A stretch of 64,000 bases of DNA from Serinus canaria (taxonomy: Eukaryota > Chordata > Aves > Passeriformes > Fringillidae): positions 59,443,543 to 59,507,542 of the forward strand of contig NC_066314.1 of NCBI RefSeq assembly GCF_022539315.1. The letters are read 5' to 3'. Positions 1 through 9,779 of this stretch are shown here, piece after piece. A model generated the notes under the pieces. That model made no database searches and was not told the DNA's origin. It worked only from the letters and a program-made list of their open reading frames with translations. The stretch's first letter is position 1; each line of letters starts with the position of its first letter. A program made the position numbers and the translations under genes.

Positions 1-1507
1 ATTCTGAGAGCAATTAGCAATTAGGCAAAACAGGTGACAGCATGTGCAACCCCTGTGAAGTAGTGAGAGAAAGATTTCCATAATATTTTCACACTGAGGT
101 AGAAGCAGGTAGCAACAAGATGTGCAGCAGCAAGCACTTCATTTGTATAGTCTGGCCAGGAGAGCTACATGGCAACAGTCTGAAAAAAAATTGAACCTCT
201 GTATCTAAATATTATCTGAGTTTTATTCCATTTGATTTTCCCTCCTTGCCACTCTCCTTTTCCATGATACCATGCTGTATTTTTCCCTATCTCTGGCCTT
301 GTCCTCTTTTTGCCACCAATTCTCCTATCCTTAACTACTCCTTTAAATCTTTTATTGTGTTTAGTGGTTCTGCATTGATCAGCTTTACATTTTTTTTACA
401 TTGCTCATGTCTATTTGCCACCATTTGCCACCATTTGTGTGGAAGATATCATTCCTTTCTCCTTCTGGGACTTTAATCCTGAATTTTTTCTCATTGGCCT
501 ACCCAAACTTACCTGAATCACACTCTGTGGGTGGTTTTTTCATCCTGTGAAACATCAGGAGAACACAGTGAGACCTTTTATCAGCAAAGAAAGGTAAAAT
601 AGTGCAGGATTGTATTTCTGGTTGAGAATTTTCCTTCAGAGAACTCTCTCTTGCTTCATCCCACTCTATTTTTGACTCCATCCACCTCCAGTGCAGCATT
701 TATTAGGTTGTTTGATCTGACCCTTTTCCCAAGGTTTATAGCTTTGGCTGGCATCTCACTTGATATGGATAACAATTCCCTGGAACCTCTCTAGCATAAT
801 TGTACATCATGAAATGCATTAAAGATTTTCATTTGGGGCAGCTCACTCTCCACAACTATTAATGATTTGGCATCTCTGAAGCTTGCTGACAGAGCCCCCA
901 ATTAGGGTGATGGTGGGGTTTGTGATGTGTATGTAACAACTGTCCAGCAAAAATTAAAAAGTCACCAGCAAGTTTGTCTATAGCAATGAAATATAAGTGG
1001 GTTTTAGTCAATACATCCATATCATGGACTTGATTTAAAGACATTTAAATGAAAGTTTTGCATCCTACTCTCAATATCCATCAAGTATATCTTCTGTCTT
1101 GAGAATTTTTTCCTTCACCCTTACTTAATTTTCCTTCCCTTACCTCTTTCACTTTTAATTCTGTGTTCACCTGACCCAAAAACATTGTTATATTTTTTTA
1201 ATCTGTCTTTTACTCCATTTTCATTCATTTCATATCCTCTAGCACCCCTTTTCACACGCTGGTGATTTAGTTGAAAATAAGGCAAATGGTATTAAGAGGC
1301 AGAACTTATGTGAACTGAGGCTATTCAGGTCTGGACTATACAATCCATTACTTCAGATGGTTCAGAAATAATACAGTTTATCCTACTGCAGTATTCAGTA
1401 TGAATGAGATGCCATAAATTCTTAGATAATTGCATTACTGAAAGGACAGTAAGTACATGGAACAGGTTACAGGAGAGAATATTAAAGCAAGGTGAGATTA
1501 GTCATAG
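1..1507. other. Intergenic, AT-rich unique sequence
   Basis: No gene is supported. Open frames are under about 80 codons and have no recognisable domain. The sequence is AT-rich and pyrimidine-rich in places (around 1080-1260). Apart from a small tandem duplication near 413, no transposable element is recognisable by eye. A diverged old repeat could still be hidden here. Confidence 0.6.
413..437. repeat. 10-bp tandem duplication
   Basis: The unit atttgccacc occurs twice exactly (413-422 and 423-432), followed by the first five bases of a third copy. This is a short slippage-type duplication. Confidence 0.8.
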
Positions 1508-1565
1508 TATAATAGAATCATAGAGATGGAAAACACCTACATCATTGCCCAAGCCCCTCTCCCTT
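1508..1565 (-). mobile_element. CR1 LINE 3'-end fragment (short)
   Basis: The plus strand reads agaatcatagagatggaaaa followed by a segment like the reverse complement of the avian CR1 3' terminus, where the tail normally reads ...accattctatgattctatg. The element therefore lies on the minus strand. Only about 60 bp are recognisable before the match fades. It is typical of the 5'-truncated CR1 copies that litter bird genomes. A tail of another avian interspersed repeat with similar sequence is possible. Confidence 0.5.
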
Positions 1566-2837
1566 GCCAAGCTTATGTTACTTTCCACCAAAACAAATTC
1601 TTTGTTGAGTCTAATTTGAGGGTGCTGGTAGGCACTTCCAGTTCTCAGGGACTGCTCTTTACCTCTGGGAGACCTCCTCTGCTTGTTGCTTTTGATGAAC
1701 TAAGCATGGAGTCAGGCAGATGCACTTCCTTGAGCAGAAAAACTCCCACTGCCTGCCAAAAGCAAAGTGATGGGCTCCTGAAAGAGGAGACCCCAGAGAA
1801 TGGCACTGATTTGAGTGCCCTGGCAGAGAGACCACTGCATTCCAGCCTGCAAACAGCAGGCTCTGGAGGCAGCAGAAAGAGCCAGAAGAGCTGCTGGAGG
1901 TCTTGAGCAAGATGCAGCTTCCATGAAGAGTGACACACCAGCAGAAACAAATGTGCCTGCAATAAATGTGCCTGCATTCTCAGGACTCAATTAGCACTAG
2001 CCACACTTAATAAGGCAGGAATGCTTTTGAGAATATGAGAGATGCTGAAACATTAGAATCTCAGGAACAAACCTGAAAGTTTTGCCTCTGGGTAAAGTGA
2101 AAGTACTAGCTGGAAATGGAGAGGTAATCTAGAAAGCAAAATAAACAGTACAGATTAAACAGCAGGTATCTCCTTGCCTGTAATTTACCTACAGGAGGAA
2201 ACCAAGAAAGAGGCTTGCTAGAATATAGTAAACCTTGTCTTCCATCTATCTAAGGAGATAATAACTGATTATTATTACTATAAGCTATACATTATTTTCT
2301 TTCCTAAAACTCCAGTAAGATTTTTTAATATGGAAAAATCCCATGTGCATTTTTAAATGACACAGGACCATGTGCTGGAGTAATGTTGAAAGAAAGAAAA
2401 GTAGAAAGAGGGATGAGAGCTGGAAGATGTTTGTAGTAAAGATGATGTGTCACATTCTTCAGCTGCTCCAGTGAATGCTTTGTGCTTGGTGGATTTTCAT
2501 TTCTGATGCTGTGTGCAAAGCAAACACATCTTGGCAATACAAACTACACCAGAAACTCCACTTCATCATCTGATCCAAGTGTCCCAGAAAATCAGATTTC
2601 AGACAATAAAACTGCTGAAATGTAAATGGTAATGTCCCACCTTGTGGCTTAATTCTGAAATCTCCTTGGTTGGGATTAAACTGGAGCTAGCCTTGGTGTT
2701 CAAGTGAGACACAACTGTGGAATTGCCAGATTGATAAACTGGTTGGGACACAGTGATTCTTTTCCATTATAAACATGACTTAGAGACTTTAGTGGTGCTT
2801 TACCTGACTTAAAGAAAGTCTGTAAGGTTTGCTCCTT
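1566..2837. other. Intergenic sequence
   Basis: Open frames on both strands at 1526-1990 overlap one another and show no domain, so they are read as chance. No other element is recognised. Confidence 0.55.
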
Positions 2838-2965
2838 TCTTGGATATATTCAAAAATGAGGTGGACACAGGCCAGAGCCACCACACTGTTTAATGATAGT
2901 CTGGAAAATGGTCTTGGGCAAGAGATCTCCCGAGTTCTATCCCACCTCAGCCATAAAGTGATGAA
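2838..2965 (+). mobile_element. CR1 LINE 3'-end fragment, diverged
   Basis: The segment starts with cttggatatattcaaaaatg and continues through a stretch matching the order of the CR1 3' UTR: a tggacac word, then a leucine-rich coding remnant, then a block resembling agatgacctccagaggtcccttccaacctcaacc. Many substitutions and small gaps show that it is old. The orientation is plus. Confidence 0.5.
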
Positions 2966-3224
2966 GAACAGCCCCTACTTTCAGCTGGGGATGTGTTTTT
3001 AGGTGGGATATTGAAATTATTGATGGGATTTACAGAACCAATGGGTGTTAGATACAGAATTAAGAATTCTTTGGCAAGAGGTAAAAGTTATGCATTTAAC
3101 TCAGGCAGGAGCAGGGTGGGGAGGACAATCTCTTGGAGGAAAATTAGGATCTCTTAAGTTTCTGGTTGAATTTTGTCAGCAGACAAATTTGTTTCAGAAA
3201 ACAGAGGAGATGTGTGTTAATTAA

Positions 3225-3412
3225 CAGTGCAAATTATTTATTTCTAGCATGTGTTATTACTTATGTAATTGTTATTTTGTTGCTGTTACATTTAATAATT
3301 TTATTTGTATATAGCACATTTTGTATACAATTATACATATATTACATATTCACATAAAGTTATACATAATGGATATTTATAAATTAAATTTATACATAAT
3401 AGATTTAAAGAA
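3225..3412. repeat. AT-rich low-complexity tract
   Basis: The tract is almost entirely A and T, with repeated tatacataat words (3361-3370 and 3391-3400) around a self-complementary ataaattaaatttat core. It could be a DNA-unwinding or nucleosome-poor stretch, but nothing more specific can be said. Confidence 0.6.
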
Positions 3413-4073
3413 AGCTTAAAAATGTTATTATGCAACTGCTATTATTATGTCTAATTGCTATATGTTGCTGGGACTTTTTGTTTAGGTTTTCTATCAAAAC
3501 AGTATTCAGGTCAGCTGACATATCTGTGAGAGAACTGTGAAGAAAATTCCCCATCATAAGTTGGGGTTTATAATGAGATTTCTGCAGTGTCATGCTGCTG
3601 TTCTACCTGACAAATAGTTGGCTTTTATTTAATGAATTTTCTCCTAGCTACTATTCTATGCAGAGCATAGAGCAATATCTTTCCATGGAATATCTACACT
3701 CAAAAAATATTTACCCTATGATATCTGTAAGGTAAATGTTACTTTATAAATTGGAATATTTGTCACTCCATGGAGTTGTTTGCCTTTCCCCAGAAATATT
3801 TATGCAGTACAATGAGAGTATTTACTCTTCAATTTAACCAGCAAATATTTGTAGGCCACCATTTTTTATGTCCACCACCTGCTCTTGAGGTATCTCACTG
3901 CCAAGTTATTTTATTTCTCAGTGGTTTTTTATGGTACATTGTTTGCTTCAAGTTTTTCTGTCCCTATTTCTGACTCCCTCCTTCCCACTGATCACCACAT
4001 CTCTGGGAACATGGGACCAAGGAACAAAGTCAGGTTTCAACTCTCCTGAGGCAGAGCAACAACAGAGGAGCAC

Positions 4074-4450
4074 GATCAGAGAATGGCTTGGGTTGGAAGG
4101 GACCACAAAAATCACCCAGTTCCAACCCTCCAACCCCATGGGCAGGGACATCTTCCACTAGCCCAGGTTGCTGAGAGCTCCATCCAACCTGGCCTTGAAC
4201 ACTTCCAGGGATGGGGCAGCCACAGCTTCTCTGGGCAATCTGTGCCAGGGTCTCACCATCCCCATAGTAAAGAAATTCTTCCCAATATCTAATCTAAACC
4301 AACTCTCTTCAGTGGGAAGTCATTCCCCTTTGTTCTGTCACTTCAGATCCTTGAAAAAAGCCCCTCTCCATCTTTCTTGTAGGCTCCCTTCAGGTACAGG
4401 AGGGCTCTCATTAGTTCACCCCTAAGCCTCATCCTTTTGGGTTTTGGCCA
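4074..4450 (-). mobile_element. CR1 LINE 3' fragment
   Basis: This is a clear match to the avian CR1 3' region read in reverse. It opens with agaatggcttgggttggaag, then the typical 'ttccaaccc...gggcagggacatc' block, 'cctggccttgaacacttccagggatggggcagccacagcttctctgggc', and 'aaattcttcccaatatctaatctaaacc'. The match continues through the block before 'ctctccatctttc.tgtaggctcccttcaggtac' and fades near 4450. The element is 5'-truncated, as most CR1 insertions are. The coding part is reduced to the end of ORF2, so it cannot mobilise. Moderate identity to memory of the consensus suggests an old bird-lineage insertion. Apparent open frames across it are repeat-derived. Confidence 0.9.
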
Positions 4451-5380
4451 CAAACCCTTGCATTTGTAAAGCACAAACCCTCAAGCCAGGGCTTGTTTTG
4501 TAGCACACAACAGGCTCTGGTACAATTTGGTTCCTGATATTTCCCAATCTCCTTTCCACGCTAAGGGGGTTTGTCGGTTATTCTTCCAACTGAAGAGTTG
4601 TTAGAAATTATTTTTCTCTTCAGAAAAATTCCTTTGAATTTTCCTTTTTTAAAAATATCTCTCACTTTATTGCCTTTATTAGAGTAGAATCTTATGGTAT
4701 CAGTTGTTGTGCTTCACTAAGGATACTTCTTTTGTTTCACCTGTATTTCAAAAATACCTTCTTAATTTCTCTTTAGATATTCTTAGAACTTTTAAGCATT
4801 ACATCCACCTAAAAAATGCAGATAATGCAACAACAATTACAGGGAAGCACAAACTCACAGAAACTATAACAGATTTACAAATTAAGTTAATGAATACATT
4901 AAAATGTTGCCAGGCTTGAGCCTAAGTCCCTTTGTAGGGTCTTTTTTTCCCCCAAAAATGATGTTCTAGTCTATGAAAAAGAAGGGTACTTATAAACTGA
5001 TGGATTTCTTTCACTTTTTATCAGAACAATCATCTGTGCTTTTTTTTTACTTTCTGCTTGCTTGCTGCAAAAGGAAACTCTCTTCTGCAATGTCCATTGT
5101 TTATCTGAGTCACATCTGAATGTTTTCACTGAATAGACAGTTTTTTCTAAGTCTAGATTAATTTAAATTTACACAGAAAACTCTTACATCAAACCCAATG
5201 CTTTCTGCTGTTGTCTGACATAACATTTATAATGAAATTGCCAATTCAGGAAATATTTGCCATCTGCATAAGCAATCCATTGATCCCAGAACCATTTGTG
5301 TGTGCCAGACAACAGCAGGAGCTAGACCTATTCACAATTCTTTAGAAGTACACTCAGACTAAGAACCAACCCAAAATGCT

Positions 5381-5800
5381 TTAACCCCTCCTAGAGCTGA
5401 GAATGTCGGACACGCTGGTGAATTTCTCCTCTGTTCCCTGTCAGGGACACAAATCTGCTCAGGGGAGCTTTCAGGTCAGAACCAGGAGAGAATCTCAGGC
5501 AGACTCCTGGGGAGAAACTCCCAGGGGTGAACAAGGTGCTGGCAGGGAAAGGGGACATCTGTGTGCCAGTGCTGTCCAGCTGATGCTTCAGGTGCTGGGG
5601 TGAAGGTGTGTTTGGGCAGGTAAATGAGTGAAAAGCAGCATTTCCTAATGGAAATGGGGACATTGAACAGAGGTGATCAGGATTAGGTGCATGTAACTGC
5701 AGTGATCTGAAAGCCTTTTCTTCTCTGAGTCACCTGTGGTGGCTGGAGGGACAGGCACTGAGCTGTGCAGGTGACAGAGGTGTGGGGCTACATGGGAGGT
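5381..5800. other. GC-richer unique block
   Basis: Base composition rises clearly above the surroundings, with purine-rich words such as caggggagc and ctggggagaaact. Frames open on both strands (5391-5663 minus, 5403-5603 plus) but overlap antisense and carry no domain. No repeat family is recognised. It could be a regulatory element or an old unclassified repeat. Confidence 0.35.
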
Positions 5801-6869
5801 ACCAATTCCCTATGCAGTGTTCCCAAAGAAAAAAACACAGCAAAGCTACAGTCATGTTTAGTAGCTCTTAGTCCCTTACACAGGAAAACAATTTCCAGAA
5901 AAGACTGAATTGCTTTCTTGCTGCTCAAAATATTTTCTCTTCTTTCTTTTCATTCTTCTTTTTCCCCCCTAAAATTTAACCCAGATCCCACTGAATGTAG
6001 CACACACATAGGCACAACAGCTCAGAGGTACCTCTGGCCCCCAGCTGCACCATTCAGAGGTGGGTGCAGAAGCACATTTCTGAGCTGACAGGCCCCCAAG
6101 AGGAAATTCCTGTTCTCCAAGAGGGGAGAAGGGGGTGACAAGGTTGTGCTCTTCTGGATGTCTTTGCAGCACACTGCAGCTTCCAGCCCTCTCTGCAAGG
6201 GAGCCAAGCAGTCACTTGTGTTCTGTGGCTGGCAGGCTTTTCCAGGAGAGCCACAACAGAGATTTCTCAGAAGTACTTTATGTCTTCTGCTTCAAAAGTC
6301 AAATTGAAAAAAGATCCTAGAACCAAAAATTGGCTAAAACATGGCTAGAGCAAGATAAAATGTGGCAGCATTTTGAGGGGAAATGCAAGACAGAATCATA
6401 ACCATTCTTTTCTGTCTCGTGCAAATAACAATTTTAACTGGTCCCAAACACAAAGATGATCTGCAACAGCCTGGGAATCCTCTTCCATCTTGCTTTTCTA
6501 TCCAGACTGTTGATAAACAGCTCAGCAGTTCTGTACTGAACAAACACAAATACTTCAAAATAGCATTATCTTATTAAAATGTTCCTCTTTCAGAAATTCT
6601 CTTTTCCATTTTCTCCTAAGCATCCTTAGCAAAACTGAATCTCCTGACTGAGTTGTGGCCATTTCCACTGGAAATACAGCATCTTTTCTGACCGGAGCTA
6701 AGCTTATTTTAAAAAATATAAATAGCACACTCCAAAAAGGCTGCCAAATTTTTTAGCAAAATACATTTGCATGGATTTCTTCCCAGAGTAGAAATTCCTC
6801 TTTTTGCAATTGTGTGCAATTTATGACCACTCAGAAAATATGAGCCATGTTCTCTCCTCTTTTATACAG

Positions 6870-7085
6870 CATAAAGCTTCAGTGAAATCAAATTACACCG
6901 ATGTAAAACCATTGTAAATGAGATCAGAATCACAATCTGCCTCACCCAAGACAAAACTGTTTTGTGGCTAAATAATTTCATTTTGTGATTAATTTAATAT
7001 TAGTGATGGGGTCCAAATGTGTTCTGTAAACTGCTTTGTGAATAGAATTTGATCCTCTGAGGTCAGTGGAACACAAATGAAAAAA
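6870..7085. repeat. Possible ancient amniote interspersed repeat
   Basis: Words such as aattacaccgatgtaaaacc, gtaaatgagatcagaatca and gaatttgatcctctgaggtc resemble an old repeat seen across reptiles and birds (typical form: ttacaccagtgtaaatgagatcagaatc ... ggatttgatcctg...aagtcaatgg). The resemblance is from memory and weakly aligned. If correct, this is a relic predating birds, of the kind often kept as conserved noncoding sequence. Confidence 0.35.
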
Positions 7086-7259
7086 CATTCTGTTATCAAA
7101 GGTGCCATGTTCTTTGTGAAATGTTTCTTTTTATAAAAAATTCCTATTCTTCATGAAATCCAAACATTGACTCTTAGACACTCTTTCACTGAAGGTGCTG
7201 GGTTTGGTTTGTTTGGGGTTTTTGACTGTAGAAAGACAATTTCTTTACTTATCTGGGTA

Positions 7260-7720
7260 ATTATTGCTGAATATGCTCATTGTTGTTGCTGTCTCTCTCC
7301 TGACTAACATTTAAGTTTGTTTTACCAGGAAATCAGTTCATATCCATAGCTTGATTTGTTACTTTTATAATTAGCCAGCTAAACTAACAGATTATAAAAT
7401 TGTATCAGCACAAAGAAAGTCCACTTGGATTCAGAAGGACATGATGTGCCCTGTGTTTGCAGAATATTAATTGTGACTGGAATAAATATTGATTATGCCC
7501 TTTGTAAAATGACCGATAAACATTTCAGTATTCTTTAAACACAAGCTGTTTGTTCCTGATAGATTGCTGTACTTTCCCTGAGGAAAAGTAGGGGGAAAAA
7601 GTTGGAGAACACTGCATTAGATGTGGGAAAAATACTCAACAAATGATCTTGTTAACGGAAAATTGTGCAATCTTTACAAAATTTTAATTAGAGCTCTAAT
7701 TTTATTCATTCCGAGTCTGC
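7260..7720. other. Candidate conserved noncoding element
   Basis: This is unique AT-rich sequence with many homeodomain-like cores (TAATTA, ATTAAT, ATAAATATTGATTA). It includes a perfect 16-bp palindrome, aattagagctctaatt, at 7686-7701. Nothing in it resembles a repeat or a coding exon. Conservation cannot be judged from one sequence, so this is only a pointer. Confidence 0.25.
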
Positions 7721-8868
7721 TGGTGTGAAAAAAGAGAGCTGTACTGGAGGATGTTTCATAAACTCTAAGTTGAAGATCAGACACTGTTCTGCAGGAATTA
7801 CTTTATCACATAAATTAGTGCTCAGATAATGCTCATAAATTAATGCATTATCACTCAAATATAATGCTCAGATCTGATATTGAATTGAGAAAACAGCTCT
7901 TAATAGTGTAACTTCTGCTGTACTTCATAAAGGTGAGAGAAATAAATAACATCTTGCCTTTTGTTTTGTCCTGATGCAAATATAAGCATAATATATCCCC
8001 AGTCTTTTCTGGAAACCCATTCTTCATCCAGGTTTTGGCTTCTGAAAATCATCAGATTCTGAACGTTTTAATGCAGATAGAGAGCACAGTCTTACAGTAG
8101 AATAAAGATACTATTTCTCTTCTCATATTTTACTTATTTTACATCTTAATCTCTGGTGTCATAACTCCTTCTAAGCTTTAAGGCTTCTCAAATCAATGTC
8201 ACCAAGGTTCAAACCTTGTTTCCTTCCTCCAGTATGCTTCATAAGGATTATGACATTAAAAAGAAAAAAAACCCATCCTCTATTCTCAGTCTCTTTTGTT
8301 GTCCACCTTTTAACATCCTCTGATTTAAATTGATTTTGAGATGTGTAGTTACCTTCCTTGCTGGGTTCCCTTAAATGATCATAATTTTTCCTTCTAGAGA
8401 GCAATGTTCAGCTCTCAGGATGCTCTCCTACTCATTCAAGCAGCTGATTCACTATTTCCATCTCTAAGCATTCAGATTTAACTTCTGGTTGACAAGCTCC
8501 TTGCCTGAGCACACTTTGTCAGAGACATCAATGTACAGCAGCTCTTCAGGCCTCTCCAGCTGTCTGCAGATGTCATTTCCAGGACTTTGGTCACATTCTA
8601 CCTTCTCATAACATCTCTTGGATAAGATGCAATCTGACATATAACTTGAGATGAAGAGGTTAATTGAGTCTATATAATTGATTCTGTTCACAGCTCAAGA
8701 ATGTTGGATCAAAAGACACATAATAATGTATTCCTGGCCACCTAAGCTGGGGCAAACCTTATAACCACCGCTTGGGCCAGAAATTTGCATAAGGAAGATT
8801 TTTATTTTTTCTAAATATTCTTACATACTAAAAAAAATGGCCCCAAATGGAAATCAATATTTTCATTA

Positions 8869-8874
8869 GTGGTG
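8869..8874. repeat. Target-site duplication, left copy
   Basis: The bases gtggtg at 8869-8874 are repeated exactly at 9286-9291, immediately flanking the solo LTR. Confidence 0.75.
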
Positions 8875-9285
8875 TATTGTATTTGTGGGGTTCCCAGACA
8901 AGGGAAGAAATGATGAATCTGACTCCATGTCCTCAGAAGGTAATTTATTATTTTATGATACTATATTACTGAATAACTAAACTACACTAAAGAATACAGA
9001 AAGGATACTCACAGAAGGCTAACAAGATAATAATGAAAACTCCTGACTCTCTCCAGAGCCCTGACACAGCTTGACTGTAATTGGCCATGAAGTCAAAACA
9101 ATTCACATGAAACCAATGAAACAATCACCAGCTGGATAAACAATCTCCAACCACATTCCACATGTGAGCACAACACAGGAGAAGAAAATGAGATAAGGAT
9201 TTGTTTCCCTTTTTATCTGAGGCTTCTCAGGTTCCCAGGAGAAAATCCTGGGCGAAGGGATATTTCAGAAAATACGACTGTGACA
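8875..9285 (-). mobile_element. Solo LTR of an avian ERV (same family as 36523-36920)
   Basis: Read on the minus strand this 411-bp element begins TGTCACAGTCG and ends ...ACAATA. It contains the landmarks cctgagaagcctcagataaa, ggaatgtggttggagattg, ccaattacagtcaagctgtg, gtatcctttctgtattcttt and ataataaattac, the last with a poly(A) signal. The plus-strand element at 36523-36920 shares all of these in the same order. An exact 6-bp duplication, gtggtg, flanks it, which marks a retroviral integration. A 6-bp TSD suggests a class II (ERVK-like) integrase, which is inference. No internal gag, pol or env lies beside it, so the provirus was lost by LTR-LTR recombination. The LTR carries no protein-coding capacity. 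Confidence 0.88.
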
Positions 9286-9291
9286 GTGGTG
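9286..9291. repeat. Target-site duplication, right copy
   Basis: Second copy of gtggtg, abutting the LTR 5' end (LTR on the minus strand). Confidence 0.75.
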
Positions 9292-9714
9292 CTACTCCTC
9301 AGTGATATTCTGCTTTACTGAGGAAGGACAGGTGAGGAAGAACAGTCCCCTGGATGTGCCCTCATGGGTTACAGTGTGCTGATTGTGTTAAACTCACTGC
9401 AAAGGGACAATCCTCCCTGCAGGAATTGCTTTGGCTGAGGCTGCTCCCTTCACTCAACATTTCTTTGTCAGCCAGAAAACCCAGCCAATATTACCTTGGT
9501 TTCTGTGAGCAAAGATGCTTTCTTATTTTGTCACTTATAACCTAAGACCCTGGGTAGCAACTCTAGATAAATAACACAAGGCAAAGCTGTTGCTTGCTCT
9601 TACGTTCACCAGACCACATCCTGATTACCTTCAGAGACTTCCCACCTGGATTTTCACACAAACATCAAGAACAAGGAGCATTTGTACTCTAGGTGAGAAA
9701 AGACTCATAGCAAG
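9292..9714. other. Intergenic sequence
   Basis: No gene or recognisable element. One 63-codon frame at 9354-9545 has no domain and is read as chance. Confidence 0.5.
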
Positions 9715-9779
9715 GTGGCTAAACATCCTCCTACATGAGGAGGATGTTTAGCCACATCCAAAACATCCTCCTACATGAG
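9715..9779. repeat. Perfect 18-bp hairpin plus direct third copy
   Basis: The left arm gtggctaaacatcctcct (9715-9732) and the right arm aggaggatgtttagccac (9738-9755) are exact reverse complements around a 5-base loop, acatg. The 19-bp word aaacatcctcctacatgag at 9721-9739 then recurs at 9761-9779. Perfect arms next to a direct copy suggest a recent local rearrangement such as replication template switching. A transposon terminus is less likely. A transcript here would fold into a stable stem-loop, but it is too short for a typical pre-miRNA. Confidence 0.9.
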
